From contig JAUIDY010000036.1 in the NCBI GenBank assembly GCA_030428385.1, positions 1 through 48,227 on the forward strand: a DNA stretch of 48,227 nt. The letters are read 5' to 3'. A model generated the notes under the pieces. It did no database searches, was not told the origin of the DNA, and saw only the letters and a list, made by a program, of their open reading frames with translations. The stretch's first letter is position 1. Every line of letters starts with the position of its first letter. Below are positions 1 to 8,424 of this stretch, one piece after another. The translations under genes and the position numbers were made by a program. The stretch comes from Rhodothermia bacterium. GTDB lineage: Bacteria; Bacteroidota; Rhodothermia; Rhodothermales; JAAAOL01.

Positions 1-301
1 TGTACTCCATTAGGTGGCTGCGCTCCGGAATGGCCATGCGGAAGAACAGAAAAAAGTAGACGGCCACGATGCCCAGAAAAACGCCGATCTCCCGCCCCCC
101 AGGCCGCACCTTCAGTCCCTGGGTCAGGATGGTCGCCGCAATCAAGAACATACAGCCCAGAAACGCGGCCGCGCTCAGTGCCTGGTTGTACAACACCCCG
201 GCCAACACCGACGCCAGCCCCAGGGTGGCATAGATGGCTGCCACCACCGCCAGCGTCCACCACCAAAGGCGTCGTTCTCTATCGGATGAAAAAATCGACA
301 T
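1..301 (-). CDS. VanZ-like membrane protein (3' part outside window)
   Basis: The frame opens with ATG at 301 and runs off the left edge without a stop, giving about 100 residues. At least three hydrophobic stretches are visible: residues 13-33, 40-60 and 72-88. The last visible residues, PERSHLMEY, resemble the ERxHLxEY signature of VanZ-like proteins, a family of small integral membrane proteins of mostly unknown role (teicoplanin resistance in VanZ itself). The family assignment is inference from one short motif and the hydrophobic layout; the rest of the protein is outside the window. About 220 bases separate it from the next gene, also on the minus strand. Confidence 0.6.
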   Translation of the reverse strand, partial: MSIFSSDRERRLWWWTLAVVAAIYATLGLASVLAGVLYNQALSAAAFLGCMFLIAATILTQGLKVRPGGREIGVFLGIVAVYFFLFFRMAIPERSHLMEY

Positions 302-523
302 GACAACCCTCCGCATTTCGTCGGATAGCGACAGCGATGTTTCAAGAATTAACGACATGAGGTTGCGAAACGCCAACCCGTCTCGGTATATCTCCATGCC
401 GCTTGGCTGAGCCCTTCCGGCCCGGTTCCGCCGAACAGATAAGCACACCCGTGGGTGTGGAAACAAGCCGATGCTGCCCCGGCTCCGATGGGTCTGTTCA
501 GGAATAAAACAGAGGGCGAGGGG

Positions 524-991
524 TTATGCGTCTTTATGCAGCGGCCCCTTTTTGAATAATCCAACGCCTGCAAAGAAAAACCCCACGCCCAGCATTCCAA
601 GGGAAACCACATTGACCCACGGGGCAGCAAAGCCCACCACCCCGTCGGCGGCTGTACCCGCGCCCCAAGCCACCAAAAAGCCCAGCAACAGCCCCCCGAA
701 ACTCCACCTGTGGCGATTGAACAGGGCGCGCCAGATCACCAACAGAGCAACGAGGCAGAACGCGATGTTGAGCCCATTGGCAAACACGGCGATGGAATCC
801 ATCGTAGCCAGCACGTCGGGGCTCAATGCCTGTATGTTTGCTTCCGTGAGAAGTAGAAATAGTGCCGGAGTATGCCCACCCAGAAAAAGGGTGTCGATGA
901 CAACCTTGAGCGACGCGACGAGGTTCAGCGCAGCCCATGTCGTGAGTATCCAGCATCCAATTCTCAGCATAAAACGATCTTGGTTTATCAT
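524..991 (-). CDS. four-helix integral membrane protein of unknown function
   Basis: This 155-residue protein is hydrophobic throughout, with four probable membrane helices at about residues 10-35, 62-90, 97-117 and 122-146, and a short basic C-terminal tail (FKKGPLHKDA). I recognise no conserved motif. The competing frames at 349-630 and 534-956 have protein compositions typical of shadows, and this frame alone gives a coherent membrane topology. It starts with ATG and has no close partner: the gene to the right is on the opposite strand. Function unknown. Confidence 0.7.
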   Translation of the reverse strand: MINQDRFMLRIGCWILTTWAALNLVASLKVVIDTLFLGGHTPALFLLLTEANIQALSPDVLATMDSIAVFANGLNIAFCLVALLVIWRALFNRHRWSFGGLLLGFLVAWGAGTAADGVVGFAAPWVNVVSLGMLGVGFFFAGVGLFKKGPLHKDA

Positions 992-1177
992 AGAAGGCTA
1001 TTTTGCGAACTGCTCTACTGATCCCGGAAACTGCGTCGAGGCAATATACTTGCTGGTAGCGATCTACGAAATGTGCGACGATGCCACTCCCCCACCCCTT
1101 CCCTTGGGTAAATAAGCAGCCGTCCGTGGAATCATCGGCGGCGCTGGCCTTTTAAACAGGCGTTCTCGATTCTGAAC

Positions 1178-2107
1178 GTGCCTGTTGCTCGAACCCTGCG
1201 CCCCGCTCCTGTGGATTATCTGCCTTCGTATCTCTCGGTCGCCGACCTCGACATGCTCATCACCCGTGCCCTGGCCGAAGACATCGGGCCGGGCGACGCG
1301 ACCACCCAGGCCACCATTCCGCCCACCACTACCGCCGAGGCGCATTTTTTGGCGAAGGAAGACGGCGTCCTCGCGGGCTTGTACGTCGCCGAACAAGTCA
1401 TGCACGCCGTGAACCCCAAGCTGAACGTCGCATGGACACAGAGAGACGGCGCAGCGGTGACCAACGGCACCGTGTTTGGCACCGTAAAGGGCCACGCCCG
1501 TAGCCTGCTCATGGCGGAACGGCTGGCGCTCAACCTGTTGCAGCGCATGAGCGGCATCGCCACGGCCACGCGCGCGCTCGTGGAAGCCGCCCAACCCCAT
1601 GACACCCGTATCCTCGACACGCGCAAAACTGTGCCCGGCCTGCGGCTGCTGGACAAGTGGGCGGTGCGGCTCGGTGGCGGGCACAACCACCGCCTGGGGC
1701 TCTACGACCAGATCCTCATCAAGGACAACCACATCGCCGCGGCCGGCGGTATCCCTCAGGCCATCCAGGCCGCCCAGCGTTGGTGCCGCAGCCACCACCA
1801 CGACCTGTGGATCGAGATCGAGGCGCGAACGCTGGACGAAGTCGATGCCATCATCGCGACCGGCGGCGTGGATATCGTGTTGCTCGACAACATGGTCGTC
1901 CGCCATGACGACGGCATCGTGGACACCTCGATGCTGGCCGAAGCCGTGCAGCGCATCGGCACCCGCTTTCAGACCGAAGCCTCGGGCAACGTCACGCTCG
2001 AAACAGTTCCTGCCATCGCCGCTACGGGCGTAGACGCCCTTTCGTCCGGCGCACTGACGCATTCTGTTAAGGCTATGGATATTTCGCTGAAGATTCAGTT
2101 GCAGTGA
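1178..2107 (+). CDS. nadC: nicotinate-nucleotide pyrophosphorylase (carboxylating)
   Basis: NadC converts quinolinate and PRPP to nicotinate mononucleotide, CO2 and pyrophosphate, the last step of de novo pyridine synthesis. Family signatures are present: EDIGPGDAT near residue 35, ERLALNLLQRMSGIAT at 114-129, TRKTVPGLR at 148-156, GGGHNHR at 166-172 and IKDNHI at 181-186. These contribute to the quinolinate and PRPP binding sites. The length of 309 residues is slightly above the usual 280-300, because the GTG at 1178 may be too early; a GTG at 1211 gives a start closer to the family. No other nad genes are adjacent. It is followed by a hairpin and T-run. Confidence 0.95.
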   Translation: MPVARTLRPAPVDYLPSYLSVADLDMLITRALAEDIGPGDATTQATIPPTTTAEAHFLAKEDGVLAGLYVAEQVMHAVNPKLNVAWTQRDGAAVTNGTVFGTVKGHARSLLMAERLALNLLQRMSGIATATRALVEAAQPHDTRILDTRKTVPGLRLLDKWAVRLGGGHNHRLGLYDQILIKDNHIAAAGGIPQAIQAAQRWCRSHHHDLWIEIEARTLDEVDAIIATGGVDIVLLDNMVVRHDDGIVDTSMLAEAVQRIGTRFQTEASGNVTLETVPAIAATGVDALSSGALTHSVKAMDISLKIQLQ

Positions 2108-2149
2108 GGGATGGCCATTTGCATCCTCTGGATCCGTCATGTGTTGTCA

Positions 2150-2176
2150 TTTGCCCCTTCGGGGCTGTCATTTTTT
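2150..2176 (+). terminator. probable terminator after nadC
   Basis: A 5-bp GC stem (GCCCC at 2153-2157, GGGGC at 2161-2165) with a TTC loop is followed five bases later by six T residues. The gap before the T-run makes it a weak rho-independent terminator. Confidence 0.45.
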
Positions 2177-2278
2177 GCGATCTACCATCAACGCCTCAAA
2201 TCTATCTGACGCGGACGAAGTCCGCACTTGACGCAGGCACAGCCTGCCCATGACACGAAGTACATGACCGCGCAGCAC

Positions 2279-3424
2279 ATGACGCGAAGCCTTCCCACCC
2301 CCACCGTCTACCATCCCGACTACCGCACATACAATTTCGGGCCGGACCATCCGTTTACGCCCACGCGGCTGACGATGCTGTTTGAGTTGCTGGAGGCGCT
2401 GGGCGTGGCTCCTGAAACCGTACTCCCGGAAGTCGCCACGCGAGAAGAAATCCGCTGGATCCACACGGAGCCTTTTGTGCAACAAGTGGAAGCTGCCTCC
2501 GCAGGCACACCCAAGCCCAATGCACAGCAATACGGCCTCGGCACGGGCGATGTGCCCATCTTCGACGGCATGGACACCGCTGCCCGCACCATCGTGGGCG
2601 GCACACTGACGGCGGCGCGGCTGGTCATCAACGGCACGGCGAAACGCACCTTGCAGATGGGCGGCGGCCTGCACCACGCCCAGCACGCGCTGGCGACAGG
2701 CTTCTGCGTCTATAACGACCTCTCGGTGGCGATCCACGCGCTGCGCCAGGCCGGACGCCGTGTGGCCTACCTTGACATCGACGTGCATCATGGCGACGGC
2801 GTGCAGTGGTTTCATTATGACGATCCCGACGTGCTGACCATCAGCCTGCACGAGAGCGGGCAGTTTTTGTACCCCGGCACCGGCAGCATCGATGAACTGG
2901 GGCTGGGCGCGGCCCGTGGCACCAGCCTCAACGTGCCGCTGATGCCCTACACCGAAGACGCCAGCTACCTCGACGCCTTCGAGCGCGTGGTGCCCGAAGC
3001 CCTCGACCGCTTTAAACCCGACGTGCTGCTCGTGCAATGCGGGGCCGACGCCCACTTCCGCGACCCCCTCGCCGATCTCATGCTGACCACCTACGCCTAT
3101 GAAACCCTTTTCCGCCGCATCCTCGCTCTCGCTGACACCTGCGCGGGCGGCCATCTTGTCTGTGCCGCAGGCGGCGGCTACGACCTCGACGCCACCATCC
3201 GCGTGTGGGCGCTGCTGTACCATGTGATGCAAGACCTGGAACTGCCGGACGTGCTTCCAAACGACTGGCGGGCGCACTGGAGCAACCGCCTCGACGCCTC
3301 CCTCACGCCGACGCTGCACGACCCACCGATGACGTTCTCCATCCCCCGCCGCGCCCTCATCGAGCAGGAAAACCGCCAGACCGTCACAGCACTGATGGAG
3401 CAATGCGCCCCGCTCTGGTATTGA
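2279..3424 (+). CDS. histone deacetylase-family amidohydrolase (AcuC-like)
   Basis: This is a zinc-dependent deacetylase of the HDAC/AcuC/acetylpolyamine amidohydrolase superfamily, about 381 residues. The catalytic elements appear in order: GGGLHHAQ (paired His), DIDVHHGDG (zinc-binding Asp and His), SLHESGQFLYPGTG, QCGADAHFRDPL (second zinc Asp) and AAGGGYD. The N-terminal YHPDYRTYNFGPDHPFTPTR matches the AcuC-type opening. Three in-frame starts exist (TTG 2228, ATG 2264, ATG 2279); I prefer 2279 because homologous sequence begins just after it. The substrate cannot be told from sequence: acetyl-CoA synthetase deacetylation, as for AcuC, or small acetylated amines are both possible. No acs gene is next to it. 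Confidence 0.9.
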   Translation: MTRSLPTPTVYHPDYRTYNFGPDHPFTPTRLTMLFELLEALGVAPETVLPEVATREEIRWIHTEPFVQQVEAASAGTPKPNAQQYGLGTGDVPIFDGMDTAARTIVGGTLTAARLVINGTAKRTLQMGGGLHHAQHALATGFCVYNDLSVAIHALRQAGRRVAYLDIDVHHGDGVQWFHYDDPDVLTISLHESGQFLYPGTGSIDELGLGAARGTSLNVPLMPYTEDASYLDAFERVVPEALDRFKPDVLLVQCGADAHFRDPLADLMLTTYAYETLFRRILALADTCAGGHLVCAAGGGYDLDATIRVWALLYHVMQDLELPDVLPNDWRAHWSNRLDASLTPTLHDPPMTFSIPRRALIEQENRQTVTALMEQCAPLWY

Positions 3425-3587
3425 GTCGCTGCTTCGGTCCTCACAGGGGCTTTAAGGAAATGCCCCACAGCATCCGATACCGCAGAAAGCTATCTTACGC
3501 ATCCAGACACAACGCGGATAGATCTGCACCGTTGAGATAAGTCGTTGTGCCGGCTTCCTTTAGTAAAAATGCAACCTTCGGGGCAAT

Positions 3588-3601
3588 CCGCTAGTTAGCG
3601 G
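3588..3601. promoter_or_regulatory. short palindrome upstream of the acyl-CoA dehydrogenase gene
   Basis: CCGCTAGTTAGCGG is an inverted repeat with 6-bp arms and a 2-bp centre, 60 bases before the ATG of the acyl-CoA dehydrogenase gene. Size and position fit an operator for a dimeric repressor such as the TetR-type regulators common on fatty-acid genes. This is inference only. Confidence 0.3.
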
Positions 3602-3660
3602 GTGTTATTCGCCCCTCGTATACTGAAACCCCACCTATTTTTCCCATTTGGGTAGTTTGC

Positions 3661-5196
3661 ATGTCTGTGATCTCATCCTACTTGCCTGAAACGGTCCGCA
3701 CTATGGACTTTCGTGTGTTCATCGACGAGTACAAAGAGAAACTGCGCAACCTCTTTCACGTGCGGGCCAACGCCGACCAACTCGGCCTGAAGCGGGGCGT
3801 ACCGCCGTTCCTGATGCGCGAGATCCAGTCGAAGACACCGTTGGCAGTGTTTATCCCGAAGGAGTACGGCGGGCGCGGCGGTCATGTGCACGAGTGTCTT
3901 TCGATGTTGGAAGCCTCGTCGTACGAGTCGCTGGCGCTGTCCCTGACGATGGGCATCAACGGGGCGCTGTTCATCCAGCCGGTGACGAAATACGCCACCG
4001 ATGACGTCAAAGAGCGCGTCCTGCGGAGCTTCATCGAGAACAAACGCCTTGGCGGGCTGATGATCACCGAGCCCGATTTTGGCTCCGATGCCCTCAGCAT
4101 GCAAACGTCGTACGGCTACGCCGACGGCATGTATCACATCAAAGGCACGAAGCACTGGGCAGGGCTCACCGGCTGGGCCGACTACTGGCTGATGACGGCT
4201 CGCAAACGCGACGGCGACGGCAACCTCAGCCGCGACATCGACTTTTTTATTTGCGACAACACCGCGCCGGGCCAACAAATCCACGTAGAGGAATACTTCG
4301 AAAACCTGGGGCTGTACATGATCCCGTACGGACGCAACCGCGTGGACGTGCAACTCCCCGAAGACCAGAAGCTGCAACCCCAGTCGACGGGCATCAAGAT
4401 GATGCTCGACATCTTGCACCGCAGCCGCATCCAGTTCCCCGGCATGGGCATGGGCTTTCTGCGGCGGATGCTGGACGAAGCCGTGACGCACTGCCGCGAG
4501 CGCATGGTGGGTGGGGCGAGCCTGTTCAACTACGACCAGGTGAAAGAACGGCTCACGCGCATGCAGGCGTGGTTCACCGCGTGCTCGGCCATGTGCGCGT
4601 TTAGCTCCGAGACGGCAGGCGTCGAGAACGACCTCGCCAAGGAAAACATCTCGGCAAATGCGATCAAAACCGTCGTGACCGACATGATGCAGGAGGCCAG
4701 CCAGTCGCTGCTGCAACTCACCGGCGCGAAGGGTTATCGGCTCGACCATATCGCGGGCCGTGCCACCGTGGACAGCCGTCCGTTCCAGATCTTCGAGGGC
4801 GCAAACGACATTCTGTACCAGCAGATCTCCGAAGCCATCCTCAAGTCGATGCGGCGGATGAAGGAGGTGAACCTGTATGAATACCTGAAGGGCTTCAACC
4901 TCACCGAGCACGCCGCTGACTACTTCAAGGAAACGCTCAACTTCAGCATCGACCCGAAGATGCCACAGCGCAAGCTGGTCGACCTCGGGCAGGTGCTCGG
5001 ACGCGTTATCTCGATGGACTTCACCATCCGCCTCGGCGAGCGCGGCTTCCACGCCGACCTCATCGCCAACACGCTGAATGTGCTGAAGCAGGACGTGGAC
5101 ATGCTCATCACCCGCTTCCACACCAGCCTCGTCCCCGCCTACGTGGACGACTACCCCGAAGACAGCGCGTGGCTCTCGTTTGTGTCGGGGCGGTAA
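3661..5196 (+). CDS. acyl-CoA dehydrogenase family flavoprotein
   Basis: This 511-residue protein has the acyl-CoA dehydrogenase layout. An N-terminal helical domain contains IPKEYGGRGG. The FAD-contacting middle domain contains MITEPDFGSDALSMQT and KGTKHWAGLTGWADYW. The C-terminal helical domain contains the family's IFEGANDILYQQISEAIL segment near residue 380. It oxidises an acyl-CoA thioester to the enoyl-CoA, passing electrons to FAD. It is longer than the typical 380-residue enzyme because of a C-terminal extension of about 110 residues, as in some long-chain or atypical members, so the exact substrate is uncertain. It is isolated, with no beta-oxidation partners beside it. The ATG at 3661 is the only sensible start. 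Confidence 0.9.
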   Translation: MSVISSYLPETVRTMDFRVFIDEYKEKLRNLFHVRANADQLGLKRGVPPFLMREIQSKTPLAVFIPKEYGGRGGHVHECLSMLEASSYESLALSLTMGINGALFIQPVTKYATDDVKERVLRSFIENKRLGGLMITEPDFGSDALSMQTSYGYADGMYHIKGTKHWAGLTGWADYWLMTARKRDGDGNLSRDIDFFICDNTAPGQQIHVEEYFENLGLYMIPYGRNRVDVQLPEDQKLQPQSTGIKMMLDILHRSRIQFPGMGMGFLRRMLDEAVTHCRERMVGGASLFNYDQVKERLTRMQAWFTACSAMCAFSSETAGVENDLAKENISANAIKTVVTDMMQEASQSLLQLTGAKGYRLDHIAGRATVDSRPFQIFEGANDILYQQISEAILKSMRRMKEVNLYEYLKGFNLTEHAADYFKETLNFSIDPKMPQRKLVDLGQVLGRVISMDFTIRLGERGFHADLIANTLNVLKQDVDMLITRFHTSLVPAYVDDYPEDSAWLSFVSGR

Positions 5197-5222
5197 GTCA
5201 GCCCGATGACGGAACGGTAGAG

Positions 5223-5471
5223 ATGCGATTCATCCGAACGCGACTGGCAACGGACTGGCCGGAGCCGAGCAATAGCCTGTTCGCTAAGATTCTGCGGCGC
5301 GTGTCGGCCAACCCTGACTATGAGTCTCATTTCCATCAGGTCGCAGAGTGGCTGGTAGAATTCGACGACGAAGGGAATCCGGGACGCGAAGTTGGGTTGA
5401 ACGAAACGGGACCACCGGTACTCGCAGGTCCAGATGAGAAGAACTACCGCTTCTGGTTGGAACCAACATGA
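5223..5471 (+). CDS. small hypothetical protein, 82 aa
   Basis: An ATG at 5223 opens an 82-residue acidic frame (ending NYRFWLEPT) right after the acyl-CoA dehydrogenase gene. The sequence resembles soluble globular proteins such as small immunity-like proteins (regular hydrophobic spacing, LVEFDDEGNPGREVGLNE), but I recognise no family. Its stop overlaps the ATG of a second tiny frame by ATGA, the usual sign of translational coupling. Base composition is a little more AT-rich than its neighbours. It could be a real accessory gene or a remnant. Confidence 0.5.
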   Translation: MRFIRTRLATDWPEPSNSLFAKILRRVSANPDYESHFHQVAEWLVEFDDEGNPGREVGLNETGPPVLAGPDEKNYRFWLEPT

Positions 5472-5557
5472 AGCATGACAACTTCGAGGGCAAAAGTATC
5501 AGTCGGGAAACCTTTGAGGAAAAATGGAAGACATGGCACACCGAAAATGCCGAATAG
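5468..5557 (+). CDS. tiny coupled ORF, 29 aa
   Basis: The ATG at 5468 overlaps the stop of the preceding small gene as ATGA and opens a 29-codon frame ending at 5557. The peptide is charged and probably helical (SISRETFEEKWKTWHTE). No family is recognised. The overlap is the only positive evidence. It may be the 5' remnant of a truncated partner gene. Confidence 0.3.
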   Translation: MKHDNFEGKSISRETFEEKWKTWHTENAE

Positions 5558-5660
5558 CCTGCCACTCCATCGGGGCACGTCTGTTTTGCCAGTATCCATC
5601 ACCTGTGATGCCGTAGCTTCACGGATAAGATCTTATTTTGCCATTGACCGACGGGCCGAT

Positions 5661-5706
5661 TTCCCAACGTGGGAGATCTCTCCTCACGCTGTTCGTCGAG
5701 ATGACA
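5661..5706. repeat. degenerate dispersed repeat (GAGATnTCTC...GAGATGACA type)
   Basis: The segment contains GGGAGATCTCTCC followed by GTTCGTCGAGATGACA. It resembles the short intergenic repeats of many Bacteroidota genomes that combine a GAGATTTCTC half with a TCGAAATGACA half. A related GTCGTCGAGATGACCAG occurs near 33206. Family membership is from memory. Confidence 0.4.
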
Positions 5707-5738
5707 CTAAAGTACAACTCAGGTTTACAGAATAGCTC

Positions 5739-6317
5739 ATGCGCCCCCTCGTCTACTATATCGCCCTCACGCTCGACGGCTACATCGCGCACGAAGACGG
5801 CTCCTTTGAGGGCTTCCCGTGGGACGATGCGTTTGCCGCAGAGATCTTCGCGTCGTTCCCCGAAACCCTGCCCGCGCCCTTCCACCCGGAACCCCGCACC
5901 CGCGCCGACAACCAGCACTTCGACGCCGTGCTGATGGGTCGCAAGACGTATGACGTGGGCCTGCAAGGCGGCCTCACAAGTCCGTACCCCACGCTGGACC
6001 AATACGTCTTTTCGCGCTCGATGACGGAAAGCCCCGATCCGCAGGTCACGCTCGTCCGTGACAACGCGGTGGACGTGGTGCGCGACCTGAAGCAGCAGCC
6101 TGGCAAGGCCATCTGGCTATGCGGCGGCGGCGCACTAGCGGGGCAACTCTTCGAAGCTGGACTTATCGATCAACTTATCATCAAGCTGAATCCGGTGCTT
6201 TTTGGCAGCGGCATCCCGCTTTTCTCCGGCGGCATCCCGCTTACTGCGCTGCAACTCACCCAGCACAAAGCCATCGCCAGCGGGCACGTTATCTTGTATT
6301 ACGACGTGCAGCGATAA
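5739..6317 (+). CDS. RibD/DHFR-fold reductase (dihydrofolate reductase family protein)
   Basis: The 192-residue product has the RibD C-terminal/DHFR fold. It opens with the first strand and loop (YYIALTLDGYIA), has a cofactor-region motif MGRKTYDVG near residue 70, then IWLCGGGALAGQLFEAGLID (Rossmann-like GGG loop) and the terminal FGSGIPLF. Members are NAD(P)H-dependent reductases; most stand-alone copies like this one have no assigned substrate. True folA function is unlikely because the active-site sequence follows the RibD-like branch. No riboflavin genes are nearby. It ends six bases before a convergent gene. Confidence 0.85.
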   Translation: MRPLVYYIALTLDGYIAHEDGSFEGFPWDDAFAAEIFASFPETLPAPFHPEPRTRADNQHFDAVLMGRKTYDVGLQGGLTSPYPTLDQYVFSRSMTESPDPQVTLVRDNAVDVVRDLKQQPGKAIWLCGGGALAGQLFEAGLIDQLIIKLNPVLFGSGIPLFSGGIPLTALQLTQHKAIASGHVILYYDVQR

Positions 6318-6322
6318 TCCCT

Positions 6323-7282
6323 TCACTCCACGAGCGCAAAGGCCTGCCGCATGGTATTGTGGGTGGCTTTGAGTGCCGCTTCGGGTTCCATATCGCGCAG
6401 AGGCTGATTAAAGGGCTCAGCACGGACGGGGCCGTCGTAGCCAATGTCGACGAGCGCTTGCAAGAAGGTGCGCAAGTCGATAACGCCGGTGGCCGTCGGA
6501 AGCTCGCGGGTGTTGTCAATCTGGGCCTCGCGGCTGAGGTCGGCACGCGCGTCGTTGAGGTCACACGTAACGATGTCGCTGGGATGCAGCGCGCGAATAT
6601 CGTCTGCCGTGTCCTCGGCACAGAACCAGTGGAAGCTGTCGAGCACCAGCCCCACATTGGGTGCCCCAATGGCGGCAATGAGTTCACGGGCTTCCGCCAT
6701 GGTTCGGAGGAACGGATACCGATCGCGGGTGAGCATGGTCTTCGGTCCCACGTATTCCAGCCCCAGCCGGATGCCGTGATGACCCACGATGGTAGCACAG
6801 GCCCGCAGCCGCTCGGCATGCTGCGCAAAATTTTGGTGGTAGGTAAGATTCGGGTCCGAGGGCAAGATCCACGTATTCATTCGTGTAGCCCCTACCTGCT
6901 CCAACGCCTGCGCCGCCTTCGGCAACGCCGCCAGCCCGTCCTTGAACTGTTTTTCGTCTTGCCGAAACTCGATTGGCAGGTTGGCCGACCCCCAGGAGAT
7001 GCCATGCGCATCCATTTTGTCGAGAAACGCCGCCCGCTCCCCTTCAGAAAACGCCGCTAACCGCGCAGGCATGGCGATCATGGCCTCATAACCATGCCGA
7101 ATGGCCATATCCAGCAGCGTTTGCTGATCGGCTGACACGCCGATGCTACCCGGGTTCAGGCAGAGTTTAAACGCACGTTCGGCAGCAGCGGAGGCAAACA
7201 GATTGGGCAAAGGCGTCAGCAGTCCGCTAGCCGCGAACGCCGAGGTTGTTTTCAGAAAGTCGCGTCGATTAAAATGGGGCAT
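6323..7282 (-). CDS. Tat-exported sugar phosphate isomerase/epimerase-like TIM barrel protein
   Basis: The product has 319 residues. The ATG at 7282 places a twin-arginine signal at the N-terminus (NRRDFLKTTSAFAASGLL), so I chose it over an upstream frame extension of 47 residues with no signal. The body matches the xylose isomerase-like TIM barrel superfamily, with LGLEYVGPKT, VGLVLDSFHWF and a C-terminal YDGPVRAEPF segment; acidic and His residues at these places bind the divalent metal in this family. It probably isomerises or epimerises a sugar or sugar acid in the periplasm, but the substrate is unknown. It is the last gene of a leftward group with the ClpS-like and VOC genes. Confidence 0.85.
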   Translation of the reverse strand: MPHFNRRDFLKTTSAFAASGLLTPLPNLFASAAAERAFKLCLNPGSIGVSADQQTLLDMAIRHGYEAMIAMPARLAAFSEGERAAFLDKMDAHGISWGSANLPIEFRQDEKQFKDGLAALPKAAQALEQVGATRMNTWILPSDPNLTYHQNFAQHAERLRACATIVGHHGIRLGLEYVGPKTMLTRDRYPFLRTMAEARELIAAIGAPNVGLVLDSFHWFCAEDTADDIRALHPSDIVTCDLNDARADLSREAQIDNTRELPTATGVIDLRTFLQALVDIGYDGPVRAEPFNQPLRDMEPEAALKATHNTMRQAFALVE

Positions 7283-7403
7283 GAGAGTTCCTGGGTTGAG
7301 CTTTTGAACCAGCACAAAGCCAACATAAGCATCTCTTGCATGGCCCGCCTCCTCTTCTTCGCATCTCTCTTCTGAACCCACAGAGGGAGACTGCCCCGTT
7401 GGC

Positions 7404-7787
7404 CTACTCCACAGGCTCAACAATCGCCGACATCGAGCCTTTGCAATGCGGGATGCGCCAGTCGGCCCCGTAGGCGTGCACCTGATCGCGTTTTAACTCG
7501 GCGCGTTCCTTCGTAGTGGTGTCTACGATGACGCGTCCGGCGGCGTCCACTTCACACGCCATCAAGAAGGCACGGGCACGGCTGTGCCCGAACACTGCCC
7601 CCAGCATCTCGATGACATACGCATAGGTGTGGTCATCGTCGTCCAGCAGAATCACGTGGTACTGCGGGATGTGAATCGGCTGGGTTTCCTTGCGCGTGCG
7701 CTGCTTCTCGGTTTTTTTCGGCTTCGGCGGCGCTTCCACCGTGGCTCCTGCCACAGGACAAACAGACCGGTCATTTCTCACGCGCAT
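7404..7787 (-). CDS. clpS: ClpS-like adaptor protein
   Basis: The 127-residue product carries the ClpS core: YHVILLDDDDHTYAYVIEML, then VFGHSRARAFLMACEVDAAG and a TKERAELKRDQV segment. ClpS binds the ClpA/ClpC N-domain and delivers N-end rule substrates to the Clp protease. The acidic DDDD loop and the following helix are well conserved. The protein lacks close clp neighbours and has a basic N-terminal linker of about 35 residues (EAPPKPKKTEKQRTRKE). The C-terminal tail PHCKGSMSAIVEPVE is longer than in E. coli ClpS (106 residues). ATG 7787 is preferred over a GTG three codons earlier. Specialised ClpS2-like function is possible. Confidence 0.8.
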   Translation of the reverse strand: MRVRNDRSVCPVAGATVEAPPKPKKTEKQRTRKETQPIHIPQYHVILLDDDDHTYAYVIEMLGAVFGHSRARAFLMACEVDAAGRVIVDTTTKERAELKRDQVHAYGADWRIPHCKGSMSAIVEPVE

Positions 7788-7810
7788 AAACAACACAACG
7801 CCAGGGAATC

Positions 7811-8251
7811 TTACGATGCAGCGGGCGGAGGGGTGGGCTCGTATAGTTCAATCCGGTTGCCATCGGCATCGCGCACCCAGGCGAAGCGGGCATAGCCTTC
7901 GTCCTCCTCTTTCAGCACCTCAACGTTCTTCTGCCGAAGCTGATCCACCAGCGCCGTGAGGTCGTCCACCCGAAAGTTCACCATAAACGGCTGATCTCCA
8001 TACATCGACGCGGGTTCGTCCGCCGGGGTGCGGTTCGGAAAGTCCGCCTTGGCTTTGATGATGGAAAAGGTTGTATCCAGCTGCTGCGCCGTGTTGCGCG
8101 GGTCGAGGCCGTAAAACGTCTGGTAATAGGCCGACCCGCCGCCTTCAAACTGAAGGCCCAGGTGTTCGATATACCAATCCGCGAGGCGTTTTGGGTCGTT
8201 GGAAAACAAAAACGCACCGCCGATGCCGTTGACGAGGGAAGATTGTGACAT
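7811..8251 (-). CDS. VOC-family (glyoxalase/bleomycin resistance-like) protein
   Basis: The 146-residue product has one vicinal-oxygen-chelate repeat pair: GGAFLFSNDPKRLADWYIEHLGL at the start and, in the second half, FRVDDLTALVDQLRQKNVEV followed by FAWVRDADGNRIELYEP. The terminal DGNRIELYEP with its Glu ligand is the usual VOC signature. Members are small metal-dependent enzymes (lyases, dioxygenases, thiol transferases) or binding proteins; the substrate is not predictable. The start is preceded by a pyrimidine-rich tract instead of a Shine-Dalgarno site. It is upstream of clpS by 23 bases and probably co-transcribed. Confidence 0.85.
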   Translation of the reverse strand: MSQSSLVNGIGGAFLFSNDPKRLADWYIEHLGLQFEGGGSAYYQTFYGLDPRNTAQQLDTTFSIIKAKADFPNRTPADEPASMYGDQPFMVNFRVDDLTALVDQLRQKNVEVLKEEDEGYARFAWVRDADGNRIELYEPTPPPAAS

Positions 8252-8284
8252 GGGATAAGGGGTGTGGGTGTTTGGGAGTGTGGG

Positions 8285-8412
8285 GGTCTCAGGTCTATTG
8301 GGTCAGCATGTCACAGGTCTCTTTTGCTGCAATGTTGGAAGCAGAGTATGCCGCTGGTTGTGTTACAGACGTTTGGTAAAAAATGACCTGAGACCTGACA
8401 GACCAGCGGATG
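8285..8412. repeat. dispersed inverted-repeat element, copy A (GGTCTCAGGTC family)
   Basis: GGTCTCAGGTC at 8285-8295 is exactly complementary to GACCTGAGACC at 8385-8395. The intervening DNA has TCACAGGTCTCTTTTGCTGC, related to sequence at 15950-16000 and 44940-44965. It fills the gap between the VOC gene and ruvB. No gene is visible inside. Confidence 0.55.
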
Positions 8413-8424
8413 TGATAGACCAAC

